Position numbers and translations under genes: made by a program. 64,000 nucleotides of DNA. Origin: Candidatus Zixiibacteriota bacterium (GTDB taxonomy: Bacteria; Zixibacteria; MSB-5A5; GN15; FEB-12). Numbering within the stretch: position 1 is the first letter of the stretch; each line of letters opens with the position of its first letter. Below, one piece after another: positions 53,779-62,609 of this stretch. The notes beneath the pieces are model-generated. The model worked only from the letters and a program-made list of their open reading frames with translations, was not told the origin of the DNA and did no database searches. The stretch is taken from positions 62,001-126,000 of the forward strand of contig JACZXB010000003.1 of assembly GCA_022571845.1 (NCBI GenBank), read 5' to 3'.

Positions 53779-56367
53779 ATGATGCACAAAAGAACAGTAT
53801 ATTCTTTGTTGCTGACCTCCTTTATACTGGTGTTTGCATTTTCATCAGCCTTGGCTCAGACTGTGACTTTTGAGTCGAAGAGCGCAAATCGTTGTGAGAC
53901 AGGAGTACTGAATATTACAGTAGATGCTGGCTCTTCAGAGTTTATCGCATTTGAGATTGTTATTGAAATTAGCTCTTTTTCCGGTGATGCTTTCTTTGAC
54001 AACTTCAATGTAGTATTCGATCCAGGTTTTCTTGGCCAATTCGCAAGAATGGATATTGATTTGTTGTCAGGAGTGGATGGTATCTCTCCTGATACGGTAC
54101 GAATGTGGGGCCTAGCGCTTGACCCTGGTGACACGCCTCTCTCGGGTGTAACGATAGTAGGTCAGCTGGATTTTACGATCAATGATGTATGTTCAGGTGA
54201 AATCTCAATAGACGGAGCAGTATTTATAAGTCCAGATAATCCGTTAATTGTAGCTTCGACCCAGTTTGTAGACTCTGACGATTATTCTTTGATTCCAGCA
54301 GCAGTAAATGCTGGAACAATTACGGTGGTCAATGAAACCCCTACTATCGATCCGATAGCTAATGCTACTCTGTCCTGGACATCGTCCTATTCAGACGTAG
54401 CAACAGCTGACGATCCTGATCTGCCCAATGGCTGTGAAAATCTGACTTTCGACACACTGGCTGTGCCGGCTGGTTTGTCAGTAAATGCTTCAACAGGTGT
54501 TATAAGCTGGAATCCTACCCCCGCTGACATCGGTGTGCATGGTGTGACAATCCAGGTTACGGATGCTTGCGGTGCTACCGCAACGTCCAGTTTTGAAATC
54601 TGTGTAACTAACGAAGCGCCTGTAATTGCTTCATGTTCAACTCCCGACCGTGTTTGTTGGGGAGAGGAACTATCAGGCAGCGTTACGGCTTCCGATCCCG
54701 ATGGCGGACCGGCAGCTTTATTGTATTCTCTGGCCAGTTTTAGTGGTCCGGGAACAGTAACCGTTGATCCGAGCACAGGTGATTGGACTTGGCAGACAGA
54801 CGAGCAGAACGAATATATTGGTACGTTTGAGCTATGTATTGTAGTTACAGATGGCGCCAATACATCCGAATCCTGCAGTCCGTCTAATGCAAACACTTGC
54901 TGTGTGGAGATTGAAGTTATTCCTACTTATCGGGTATCTATCGAGAAAACCGTAAATACAGGATTTGGTTCCTTAGAAGATGTCAGTATCTCACTTGATA
55001 ATGGCATTGATCCCGGTAACCCGATGGGTGGATATGACCTCTTGATTCAGTATGATGCCTCAGTATTGTCCTTTAACTCAGCCGATATTGGTGCCTTGAT
55101 TGACGCCGATGGCTGGGAATATTTTCAATATCGTCATGGTCAAGCCGGCAACTGCGGCTCGAACGCTTGTCCCTCAGGCATGCTTCGCGTAGTAGCAATT
55201 GCCGAGACCAATAATGACCTTGATCATCCCTCTGGCTTTGGTGAAACCCCGGCTGCCAGCAGCGAACTTGCCGTATTGCACTTCTTAGTCACCAACGACT
55301 ATACCCTTGAGTGCCAGTACGTACCGATTCGGTTCAAGTGGTATGATTGCGGAGACAATGCCATTTCATCCCAGAGTGGTGATACTCTGTTTATTTCAGA
55401 CAATGTCTACGACACAGATCTCATTGGCAACATAGCCGATCCGAGCGCTTCCTTCCCGACTCTGCAGGGCGCTAATTCAAGCTGCGATGTGGCAGTTGAT
55501 GACGGAAAACCGGATCTTGAGCGCTGCATTGATTTCTGGAACGGTGGAATTTTCATCGTTTGCGTAGGCGATCTTGACGATCGTGGCGATATCAACCTCA
55601 ATAATATTGCTTATGAGGTTGCTGACGCTGTTCTATTTAGTAACTACTTTGTCTATGGCATTATCGTGTTTACGATTAATCCTGCCGGTCAGATAGCTGC
55701 TACAGACGTCAATGCTGATGGTGCAGTATTATCAGTAGCTGACCTTGTTTATCTGATTCGTATAGTTATCGGCGATGCCCAGCCAATTCCTAAATTCACT
55801 CCGACAGAAGTAGCGGTTCGTTATACCCATAATAATCTGGGTGTAATGTCGATCAAAGACGATGTCCAGATCGGCGCTGCTCATATAGTGATTTCTGGAA
55901 AAGTAGATCCGATTCTATTGGCTGACGAGATGGAAATACAGTATGCCTTTGATGGCACCAATACCAGGGTTCTGGTCTGGTCCGTAGAAGGCAACAGCTT
56001 CACCGGCGACTTCCTGAATGTTACTGGTGATGTAGTTTCACTCGAAATGGCGACCTACGAAGGTCATCCGGTCAGCCTTGAGGTTCTGCCGACAGAGTAC
56101 GCTCTTAATCAGAACTATCCTAACCCGTTCAACCCGAGCACAGTCATCAGCTTTAGCCTGCCGACTCAGAGCGACTACACCCTGACTATTTTCAATGTAA
56201 ATGGTCAGAAAGTAGCAGCCTTTGACGGTTCAGCCGAAGCCGGCGAGCACGAAGTTGTCTGGGAGGCCGGTACAGTTCATGCTAGTGGTATCTATTTCTA
56301 TAGACTGGTAGCAGAGAACGGTTCCGATCGCTATGTCGACACAAAGAAAATGGTCTTGCTGAAATAA
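53779..56367 (+). CDS. Large secreted cohesin/dockerin protein with C-terminal sorting domain
   Basis: 862 residues. Signal peptide (LLLTSFILVFAFSSALAQ). Domains: a cohesin-like beta-sandwich (~25-180); two Ig/cadherin-like putative-Ig domains (~185-280 and ~285-375, each with VSASTGVISWNP- or VDPSTGDWTWQ-type signatures); a second cohesin-like sandwich (~385-540); a dockerin-like calcium repeat pair (VGDLDDRGDINLNN and DVNADGAVLSVADLVYLI, ~590-660); another sandwich; and a C-terminal sorting domain (NQNYPNPFNPSTVISFSLP) as in type IX-type secretion substrates. Cell-surface or extracellular. Ribosome site AAAGGAGC. A strong terminator follows. Having both cohesin- and dockerin-like parts allows self-assembly. 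Confidence 0.85.
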   Translation: MMHKRTVYSLLLTSFILVFAFSSALAQTVTFESKSANRCETGVLNITVDAGSSEFIAFEIVIEISSFSGDAFFDNFNVVFDPGFLGQFARMDIDLLSGVDGISPDTVRMWGLALDPGDTPLSGVTIVGQLDFTINDVCSGEISIDGAVFISPDNPLIVASTQFVDSDDYSLIPAAVNAGTITVVNETPTIDPIANATLSWTSSYSDVATADDPDLPNGCENLTFDTLAVPAGLSVNASTGVISWNPTPADIGVHGVTIQVTDACGATATSSFEICVTNEAPVIASCSTPDRVCWGEELSGSVTASDPDGGPAALLYSLASFSGPGTVTVDPSTGDWTWQTDEQNEYIGTFELCIVVTDGANTSESCSPSNANTCCVEIEVIPTYRVSIEKTVNTGFGSLEDVSISLDNGIDPGNPMGGYDLLIQYDASVLSFNSADIGALIDADGWEYFQYRHGQAGNCGSNACPSGMLRVVAIAETNNDLDHPSGFGETPAASSELAVLHFLVTNDYTLECQYVPIRFKWYDCGDNAISSQSGDTLFISDNVYDTDLIGNIADPSASFPTLQGANSSCDVAVDDGKPDLERCIDFWNGGIFIVCVGDLDDRGDINLNNIAYEVADAVLFSNYFVYGIIVFTINPAGQIAATDVNADGAVLSVADLVYLIRIVIGDAQPIPKFTPTEVAVRYTHNNLGVMSIKDDVQIGAAHIVISGKVDPILLADEMEIQYAFDGTNTRVLVWSVEGNSFTGDFLNVTGDVVSLEMATYEGHPVSLEVLPTEYALNQNYPNPFNPSTVISFSLPTQSDYTLTIFNVNGQKVAAFDGSAEAGEHEVVWEAGTVHASGIYFYRLVAENGSDRYVDTKKMVLLK

Positions 56368-56388
56368 GTACTTTTTAAGAAAGTACTT
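56366..56388 (+). other. Hairpin immediately after the stop codon
   Basis: AAGTACTTT-TTAAG-AAAGTACTT, a perfect 9-bp AT-rich stem beginning inside the TAA stop. Perhaps an mRNA 3'-end stabiliser ahead of the real terminator. Confidence 0.5.
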
Positions 56389-56435
56389 CGGCTGGAATCC
56401 GAAGGATTCTGACCTTAGCATATTCCATATAAATT

Positions 56436-56482
56436 CTCCCTCTGACTCCGATTTTTTCGGGGTCGGGGGGAGTTTTATTTTT
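56436..56482 (+). terminator. Strong intrinsic terminator
   Basis: 16-bp stem (CTCCCTCTGACTCCGA with TCGGGGTCGGGGGGAG, three G-T pairs), a 5-nt T loop, then TTTTATTTTT. Ends the 53779-56367 transcript between convergent genes. Confidence 0.93.
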
Positions 56483-56527
56483 GGATAAAGAGCGTTTGCC
56501 TTGGGGGTACTCGGCAGGATTGGCGGC

Positions 56528-56950
56528 TTAGCTGAGCAATTCGCCTGAAATTTCACTAATCCTATTTAATTTTGAATCATCAGCTTTCTTTGGTTCCAGC
56601 GCCTGTTCAATCAGGTCTTCCAGATTAGAGATGCGAAATGGCTTGGATAATATACCCTCCGGATTTACAGAATGAAGAATATCTGTCTGGGGCAGTCCCG
56701 TAATAAAAATTACAGGCAGGCCGGGATAGTTTTCTCTGATTCTTTCAAGAAGAGAAAAGCCATCCATTTCGGGCATTTTGATGTCACTTATGATAAGATG
56801 AAATTTTGATTCAGCCAGTTTCGCCAGGGCTTCCTTGGCACTTTTGGCATCTTCGGCAGTATAGCCAATTGCTCCAAGCGTTTCGGTTAGGAGACTAAGC
56901 AGGCGGCTGTCATCGTCAACTACAAGAATTCTGGCTTCGGAACAATTCAT
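56528..56950 (-). CDS. Receiver-only (CheY-like) response regulator
   Basis: 140 residues: a single receiver domain with acidic pair VVDDD, phospho-acceptor Asp in IISDIKMPEMDG, Thr in FITGLP and Lys in LSKPF, then a ~20-residue polar tail. No output domain, so it acts by protein contact. 10 nt after the phosphomannomutase on the same strand, so probably cotranscribed with it, an odd pairing of signalling and sugar metabolism. Confidence 0.93.
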   Translation of the reverse strand: MNCSEARILVVDDDSRLLSLLTETLGAIGYTAEDAKSAKEALAKLAESKFHLIISDIKMPEMDGFSLLERIRENYPGLPVIFITGLPQTDILHSVNPEGILSKPFRISNLEDLIEQALEPKKADDSKLNRISEISGELLS

Positions 56951-56960
56951 ATCAACTTTC

Positions 56961-58301
56961 TTAAGACCTGATAATTTTCAGGAGCAATTCTTTTTTATCT
57001 TCAAGAATCTCTGCACTTTTGGCTTCGATATTGAGCCTAAGTAATGGTTCGGTATTTGAGCCCCTTAAGTTAAACCAAAAATCATCAAATTGTATAGTCA
57101 AGCCATCTTCATTATCTTGAATGCCATCAGAGAAAGCCTGTCTTACCTGTGTGATTTTGTTCTCGATCGAATCTACCCGGCTGTTTATTTCTCCTGATTG
57201 GAAATATGGATTCAGCTCCGAAATAAGTTCGTCGAGAGGTCTGTTTTCTACCGACAAAAGCTCCAGGCAGACCAAGAATGCAATCAGGCCGGAGTCTGCA
57301 AACCAGTTTTCGCGGAAATAAAAATGGCCGGAGTGTTCACCTCCAAAAATAGCGTTATGCTCTTTCATCAGCGGCTTTATATAGGCATGTCCGACCCTGG
57401 TGCGAATTGATTTGCCGCCCAATTTTTTTATGATTTCCGGGACTGCTTTGGAGCAGATTAGATTGTATAATATCGTTTCCCCGGGGTGTTTACTTAGCAG
57501 CGATTTGGCGGCCAGGGCTATTACCATATCTCCGGTTATTTGGTGTCCCAGCTTGTCTACCAGAAACATGCGGTCGGCGTCGCCGTCAAATGCAGCTCCA
57601 AAATCGGCCTTTTCTTCGGCCACAGCTTTTTGCAGATCGACTAAGTTTTCCGGCTCCAAAGGAGAAGCCGGGTGGTTGGGGAAATTGCCATCCAGTTCAA
57701 AATATAGCCTGGTGACTTCAAGCGGCAATTTTTCCAGTACCGGCGGAAGAGTCAGCCCGGCCATGCCGTTGCCGGCATCGATAACAATCTTAAACGGCCT
57801 TATCTTGGTGACATCTATAAACGAGAGGCAGTGGCTGATGTATTCGTTTAGAATGTCTCGTCTGGAAGTTATGCCTCTGTTTTTGGCAAGTGGCAAATTT
57901 TCCTGCTGAATCATATCGAGTATTTGCCGCAGGTCCTGGTCGCCAGAGAGCGGCTCGGCATTTTTGCGGCAGATTTTGAGGCCGTTGTATTCTTTGGGGT
58001 TGTGGCTGGCCGTAATCATAACACCGCCATCGAACTGGTATTTGCCCACTGCAAAGTAAAGGGCGTCGGTTGAGGTCAGTCCGATATCGATGACATTGGT
58101 GCCGCCGTCGTTTAGTCCTCTGGCCAGATGCTCAAATATCTCGTCAGAAGAGAGCCGCATATCTCTTCCGACAGCTATAGTTTCTGCTTTTAAATATAGG
58201 GCTAGAGCAAGTCCTATGGGGTAGGCGTAATCGGGTTTAAAAGTGTCAGGCACTGTGCCTCTGATGTCATAGGCTTTGAAGATTATTGGGTCAATTTGCA
58301 T
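56961..58301 (-). CDS. manB: Phosphomannomutase/phosphoglucomutase
   Basis: 446 residues. Alpha-D-phosphohexomutase interconverting hexose-6- and -1-phosphates for glycan and LPS precursors. AYDIRGTVPDTF at the start, catalytic phosphoserine in TASHNPKEYNG, metal-binding DGDADRMF, sugar-binding GGEHSGHFYF, and phosphate-binding RGSNTEPLLRLN. Normal AlgC/ManB length. Heads the operon with the receiver protein. Confidence 0.95.
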   Translation of the reverse strand: MQIDPIIFKAYDIRGTVPDTFKPDYAYPIGLALALYLKAETIAVGRDMRLSSDEIFEHLARGLNDGGTNVIDIGLTSTDALYFAVGKYQFDGGVMITASHNPKEYNGLKICRKNAEPLSGDQDLRQILDMIQQENLPLAKNRGITSRRDILNEYISHCLSFIDVTKIRPFKIVIDAGNGMAGLTLPPVLEKLPLEVTRLYFELDGNFPNHPASPLEPENLVDLQKAVAEEKADFGAAFDGDADRMFLVDKLGHQITGDMVIALAAKSLLSKHPGETILYNLICSKAVPEIIKKLGGKSIRTRVGHAYIKPLMKEHNAIFGGEHSGHFYFRENWFADSGLIAFLVCLELLSVENRPLDELISELNPYFQSGEINSRVDSIENKITQVRQAFSDGIQDNEDGLTIQFDDFWFNLRGSNTEPLLRLNIEAKSAEILEDKKELLLKIIRS

Positions 58302-58472
58302 CCGGGGAAAAGCTCCTTAATCTATCTAAGTAATATCGGCCGATTTGAGTATCACTAATAAAAATAGACTGTCTTGAGTGGCCGGTCAACTTTATAAGTG
58401 GAAAGTCTGAAGTTTTGAGAGTAAACTCTGTTTTAGAAACTGACACTTAGCGAAGAAACTCACCAAGTGAGC

Positions 58473-58500
58473 TTGCGTTTTGAGGAGATTTGATTATAAT
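58473..58500 (+). promoter_or_regulatory. Likely promoter of the tRNA-Val/tRNA-Asp cluster
   Basis: TTGCGT, 16-nt spacer, TATAAT (perfect -10), about 97 nt before mature tRNA-Val. Confidence 0.5.
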
Positions 58501-58596
58501 CCGTTTCTGATTTTGGCCGATTTTATATCGATGTCGACTTCATATTTGGTGATATAGGATTAGTGAATACCCCGGTGATTTTGATAAGAGATTGAT

Positions 58597-58670
58597 GGGC
58601 GGTTAGCTCAGCTGGTTAGAGCACCTGCCTTACACGCAGGGGGTCACTGGTTCGAATCCAGTACCGCCCA
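58597..58670 (+). tRNA. tRNA-Val (anticodon TAC)
   Basis: Acceptor GGGCGGT/ACCGCCC, D-arm GCTC...GAGC, anticodon stem CCTGC/GCAGG with loop CTTACAC (anticodon TAC), T-arm ACTGG-TTCGAAT-CCAGT, discriminator A. 74 nt. Confidence 0.97.
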
Positions 58671-58781
58671 TATTGGTCTGGCTGGGTCTACCAGAAGTAC
58701 CGGTTAGACAGACAGAAAGTTACCAAAATCGGTAGTCGGCTTAAGCAGAGTTGACGATAGCAATATGTAAGTAATTTGTTC

Positions 58782-58840
58782 GGGGTCGTAGTTCAGTTGG
58801 TTAGAGTGTCCCGACAGTATCGTCGGGAAGACCGCGAGTT
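58782..58840 (+). pseudogene. tRNA-Asp remnant with repeat hairpin replacing the anticodon arm
   Basis: The first 25 nt match the intact tRNA-Asp at 58880 exactly except the end of the D-arm (GAGT for GAAC). The anticodon arm is replaced by TCCCGAC-AGTATC-GTCGGGA, a 7-bp stem whose core resembles the intergenic repeat after serC. A variable region plus GCGAG of the T-stem follow (AGACCGCGAGTT), then the homology stops; the T-loop and 3' acceptor strand are missing. It cannot be a functional tRNA. Confidence 0.75.
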
Positions 58841-58879
58841 TTAGAAAGTAAGATATAGTTAGAATAATAAAATAGAGTC

Positions 58880-58953
58880 GGGGTCGTAGTTCAGTTGGTT
58901 AGAACGCCTGCCTGTCACGCAGGAGGTCGCGAGTTCGAGTCTCGTCGACCCCG
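58880..58953 (+). tRNA. tRNA-Asp (anticodon GTC)
   Basis: Acceptor GGGGTCG/CGACCCC, D-arm GTTC...GAAC, anticodon stem CCTGC/GCAGG with loop CTGTCAC (anticodon GTC), T-arm GCGAG-TTCGAGT-CTCGT, discriminator G. 74 nt. 93-nt-offset partial duplicate lies upstream. Confidence 0.97.
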
Positions 58954-59309
58954 TATCTTTATATCCACAAGCACATCAACGAGTTACATTGAGGGGCTTA
59001 CGAGACCACAGTCCGATAATAGTATGTATCATTACAATATTGCTGTCAGTATTGGCGGCGATTGGCATCATATCATACGTGATAGTTTGGATAGTAACAC
59101 CAAAGCGAACGTGGTAAGTGTGATGTTGAAAGTCAGGCCGAGACCCTGAAAGCAACGAGCATAGCTTGTTTCAATTTGAAACGTGTATTTTAAGTTCTTT
59201 CTATTAGTACAGTTTAATTCTTTTAATTTTGCATTCTTTACTGGAACATTTCGTTTCAGTTGTCAATAGCATGCCGGTTTGGCCGATAGTATAGCGATAA
59301 GGTAGCGGT
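58954..59309. other. Gene-free stretch before the second sigma-54 regulator
   Basis: 356 nt. An ORF running through from tRNA-Asp is a shadow. The only structure noted is the operator-like palindrome GTTTCAA-T-TTGAAAC at 59168-59182. No convincing terminator or RNA is seen. Confidence 0.5.
59168..59182. promoter_or_regulatory. Operator-like palindrome GTTTCAATTTGAAAC
   Basis: Perfect 7-bp arms around one base, 128 bp upstream of the regulator gene. It could be an autoregulatory site; no protein is assigned. Confidence 0.35.
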
Positions 59310-60674
59310 ATGCCAAAACAGTCAGTTATTTACGGGAATATAGTCTCCGACGAAGATCGCCGGAAAATCAGCAGTAAGCACCCGGGTAAAATGGATAAAA
59401 TTCTCTGGCTGGATAAACCGGAGATGTTCCAGAAACAGACCGGCGGTGCCATCGTAATAGTTGATCTTGATGACCCCAAATTTGCTTCACCAGATTTTCT
59501 TGTCTCAATCGCAACAGCTGGAGAGAATGTAAAGATAATCGGAAAGTCGAACGAACTTAATCTCGACGATTCGCTGAGAGTAGCCAAGATGGGCGTTTCT
59601 GAGATTCTTTCGTCCAATGAATGCCTTGAAAGACTGCAACAATTCTTAACGGAACTAGAAGAAGATAAAATTTCTACCGTCCCTAAAGAATCAAAGTATA
59701 GCGCCTCGGCATTGATAGGTGTGTCGCCTGCCATGAAAGAGATTCGCAAAACTCTGGAGCTGCTTGCTGAAGTGGATTATCCCAGTGTCTTGATTCTTGG
59801 AAGCACCGGGACCGGCAAGGGTCTCATTGCAAAAATTCTGCATAATACCGGCTGCAGAAGTAGTGAGAATATGGTAGAGGTCAACTGTTCGGCCATTCCT
59901 GATAATCTTTTTGAGTCAGAGCTTTTCGGCTATGTAAAAGGAGCCTTTACAGACGCAAAGCATGACAAAATAGGACTATTCGAATACGCTGAGAATGGAA
60001 CTCTGTTTCTTGACGAAATAGGCAACCTCTCACCATCTGCACAGGCCAAACTCTTAAAAATAGTTGAAGAGAAAAAGCTCAGGCGGGTTGGCGATGTTAG
60101 CGAAACAGACATAAATGTCCGGATTGTAGTAGCCACCAACTCTAACCTTCAACAGGCAATCAAAGACGGCCGGTTTCGGGAAGACCTGTTTTACCGGTTG
60201 AATCTGCTAACCATAGAACTTCCCCCCTTAAAGGACCGTCCCGAAGATATACCGGTAGTTGCAGAGCACTACGTTCAGTTCTATTCTTCATTATATGGCA
60301 AAGAGAATTTGTCTGTTTCGGATTCAGCTCTTTCAGCAATGAAGGAATACTACTGGCCCGGTAACGTACGGGAGCTCTGCAATGTAATAGAAAGAACCGT
60401 CTTGCTCAGCAAAGCCGGCCCCATAACCGCTGATACAATTAATAGCGCCCTTGCTAACAAGAGAGTAACTCTTGCTGATCGCGAACAGTTGATTATTGAC
60501 CTGCCGGGACATGGCAAACCTCTTAAGGATATCGTAAAACAGGTTGTTATCGAAATTTTGAATACGTTCAACTGGAATAAGTCAGAAACAGCCAGGTATT
60601 TGGGCATTTCTCGACCCAGACTCAGAAGAATCATGAGCGACTCCAATATCAAGGCAGACAGGCGCGAAATGTAA
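59310..60674 (+). CDS. Sigma-54-dependent regulator with degenerate receiver
   Basis: 454 residues. The N-terminal ~115 residues have a receiver-like pattern (AIVIVDLDDPKFASP, KMGVSEIL) but lack clear phospho-site surroundings and the C-terminal K-P, so phosphorylation is doubtful. AAA+ domain: Walker A GSTGTGKG, sigma-54 loop reads GAFTDA instead of GAFTGA, Walker B LFLDEIGN, FREDLFYRLNLL. A Fis-type helix-turn-helix ends the protein (NWNKSETARYLGISRPRLRRIM). GAFTDA is a known variant and should still engage sigma-54. A consensus sigma-54 promoter lies 179 nt past its stop. Confidence 0.93.
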   Translation: MPKQSVIYGNIVSDEDRRKISSKHPGKMDKILWLDKPEMFQKQTGGAIVIVDLDDPKFASPDFLVSIATAGENVKIIGKSNELNLDDSLRVAKMGVSEILSSNECLERLQQFLTELEEDKISTVPKESKYSASALIGVSPAMKEIRKTLELLAEVDYPSVLILGSTGTGKGLIAKILHNTGCRSSENMVEVNCSAIPDNLFESELFGYVKGAFTDAKHDKIGLFEYAENGTLFLDEIGNLSPSAQAKLLKIVEEKKLRRVGDVSETDINVRIVVATNSNLQQAIKDGRFREDLFYRLNLLTIELPPLKDRPEDIPVVAEHYVQFYSSLYGKENLSVSDSALSAMKEYYWPGNVRELCNVIERTVLLSKAGPITADTINSALANKRVTLADREQLIIDLPGHGKPLKDIVKQVVIEILNTFNWNKSETARYLGISRPRLRRIMSDSNIKADRREM

Positions 60675-60677
60675 CGT

Positions 60678-60694
60678 TGGAACGGTTTGTTCCA
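60678..60694. promoter_or_regulatory. Inverted repeat TGGAAC-N5-GTTCCA (candidate activator site)
   Basis: Perfect 6-bp arms, starting 4 nt after the regulator stop and about 180 bp upstream of the sigma-54 -12 box, within normal enhancer range. Confidence 0.45.
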
Positions 60695-60852
60695 GCTGCT
60701 AAAAATCATCGTAATTCTTTAATTATCAATAACTTAGCTATTATTCCCTGATCTCTTTGGTCTAATTTGTTCCGATTAAAGTCAATCAGGCAATAGAATA
60801 TGCACCATACTTTCTCCCGTAAAGCATTGAAGTACAATAGCTTGAACCAAGC

Positions 60853-60867
60853 CGGCACCCCCTTTGC
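60853..60867 (+). promoter_or_regulatory. Consensus sigma-54 promoter
   Basis: CGGCAC-CCCCT-TTGC with exact GG-N10-GC spacing; only the first base differs from TGGCAC. 62 nt before the lipoprotein start. Confidence 0.88.
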
Positions 60868-60928
60868 CTATAAGTGAAGCGTAATGTTTATGAAAACTAA
60901 CAAACCGACATACATTAGGAGGTCATTA

Positions 60929-61474
60929 ATGAATCGGTTCAAAACTCTAACCAAATCGACACTGCTACTGGCAGTGCTCGCTATTGGGACGTTTTTGATG
61001 GTTGGGTGTTCGGGTAATCCGGTAGGAGAGATTGCCACTGAGCCAACGCTGCTGCAGCGTCCAATCCTTGCAGACGGTCCTGAGTACGCAAGACGAATTA
61101 AAGAAGTAACAACCTACGCAGAAAAAATCATTTCATCCAAATGGGGTGGTAAATTGTCTGTGACAGGCATAGTTCTTTCGATTCCAAAGCGTGCCGTCGC
61201 GAACGATACTTTATTTAGTATCAATCTCCCCGATTTGAATGTTTTCTATGCCGAATTTGGATCGGACGGTCTGAAATTTGATAATCCGGTAACGGTTACA
61301 TTCTCATATGCTGATGCCGACCTAAGCGGAGTAGATGAGTCTAATATCAGTTTGGCCTGGTTTAATGAGAATATAAGTAGATGGCTTAAAATTGATTGTG
61401 TAGTTGATACCAAGAACAAAACCGTAATCGGACAGTTGAAGCATTTCTCAGCCTACGGCCTGATATCTGACTAA
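60929..61474 (+). CDS. Small lipoprotein under sigma-54 control
   Basis: 181 residues. Signal peptide II LLLAVLAIGTFLMVGCSG (lipobox MVGC). The mature part (~110 residues) is a beta-sandwich resembling ZU5-like sensors: SVTGIVLSIPKRAVAND, FDNPVTVTFSYADADLSG, LAWFNENISRWLKI, VIGQLKHFSAYGLIS. The start is ATG 60929, 6 nt after AGGAGG; the open frame upstream (from 60884) would precede this perfect ribosome site. First gene of the sigma-54 operon. Confidence 0.82.
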   Translation: MNRFKTLTKSTLLLAVLAIGTFLMVGCSGNPVGEIATEPTLLQRPILADGPEYARRIKEVTTYAEKIISSKWGGKLSVTGIVLSIPKRAVANDTLFSINLPDLNVFYAEFGSDGLKFDNPVTVTFSYADADLSGVDESNISLAWFNENISRWLKIDCVVDTKNKTVIGQLKHFSAYGLISD

Positions 61475-61523
61475 GAAGAGAGTTAGTAATTGTTGAAACC
61501 TTATATTAAGGAAGCTAAGAACA

Positions 61524-62609
61524 ATGAGTGAGCTGGTAATTAACAGAACTACAGACGAGACGGGTTCCCAGATACAGAACGGGTTTGCCCTGCTCGAGCT
61601 GGCTCGCGGATGGCTGCAACAGGCTAACTCTGTCGTTGCTGAAGAGTTACTCAAATCTGCCATAAACTCCGGTGAAGCTGAAAAAGATCCGGAACTGCGG
61701 GCAAGAATATTGAAAGAGACGGCACGTTCCAAGATGATGCAATCAGATTGGGATGAAGCCGATTCATTATATCTTGAGGCTCAACGTTTGTTTAGCGACA
61801 TTCAGGTTTTCAAAGGCGCTGCTGAGTGCGCCAGAAACCGCGCAAATCTCTATTTCCAGAAGGGTATGTATAGGCATGCCGAACAATACTGCGAACAGGC
61901 TCTTAACTGGGCTACCGAAGCTAACGACCATGAGCTCAGAGCTTCTATTCTAAATACGGTTGGGGCGATTAAGTCTGCGACTGGTGATTTAAATGAAGCA
62001 ATTAAGATGTTCAATCTCTGTTTGTCAGATTTTCAAACTGCGGGAAATTACTCGCGTCAGGGTTATGTAATATTGAATATTGGATTAACCCAGATCGAAC
62101 TAAAAGCCTATGGCGAAGCAATTCAGAAATTGAACGAAGCTTTGTCTATTGCCTTTAGTGTAAAAGACCTGCATCTGGTTGAGATTTGTTATCAGAACAT
62201 ATCCAAATGTTATCTTGAACAAAACGAAGTATCTCTGGCCAAGTCCGTAGTTGATACCGCGCGTAAGTTTCTACCCGGTCTTAACTCACAGGCGCTTGAG
62301 GCAGAGCTTAATCTTACTGATTGTAAGATTCTCAGAATGCTCGGGCATTTTGAGGCTGCCGAAGAACTTCTAAGTGAAACTCTGGAACTGGCCAAAAGGA
62401 GAAACCTGTCGGCCCTGATAGCTGACCTGCTTTTTGAACAGGGACTCTTGTTAAAAGACCAGGGTAAGTTCGACATTGCTCGGGCTAAACTTGAAGCTGC
62501 TTCCGGACAGTTTGAGAAACTGGGTATGCAAAAGAACTTCAAAGATGTCGCAAGCGAACTAAGCCAATTAGAAAGGAATAGAGGTGCTCTCCAAGCTACC
62601 ACAGGATGA
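61524..62609 (+). CDS. Tetratricopeptide-repeat protein
   Basis: 361 residues, no signal peptide, so cytosolic. At least seven TPR units (e.g. ARNRANLYFQKGMYRHAEQYC, ILNTVGAIKSATGDLNEAIKM, VILNIGLTQIELKAYGEAIQK, LLFEQGLLLKDQGKFDIARA), occupying ~20-350. No output domain of its own. It overlaps the next gene by 26 nt, indicating coupled translation with the TPR/HD-GYP protein. The two may form a hetero-oligomeric sensor. Confidence 0.85.
   Translation: MSELVINRTTDETGSQIQNGFALLELARGWLQQANSVVAEELLKSAINSGEAEKDPELRARILKETARSKMMQSDWDEADSLYLEAQRLFSDIQVFKGAAECARNRANLYFQKGMYRHAEQYCEQALNWATEANDHELRASILNTVGAIKSATGDLNEAIKMFNLCLSDFQTAGNYSRQGYVILNIGLTQIELKAYGEAIQKLNEALSIAFSVKDLHLVEICYQNISKCYLEQNEVSLAKSVVDTARKFLPGLNSQALEAELNLTDCKILRMLGHFEAAEELLSETLELAKRRNLSALIADLLFEQGLLLKDQGKFDIARAKLEAASGQFEKLGMQKNFKDVASELSQLERNRGALQATTG

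Noticed and set aside
58895-59149. Forward 84-codon ORF starting inside tRNA-Asp
   Set aside because: The first third is read from the tRNA itself; no ribosome site or domain.
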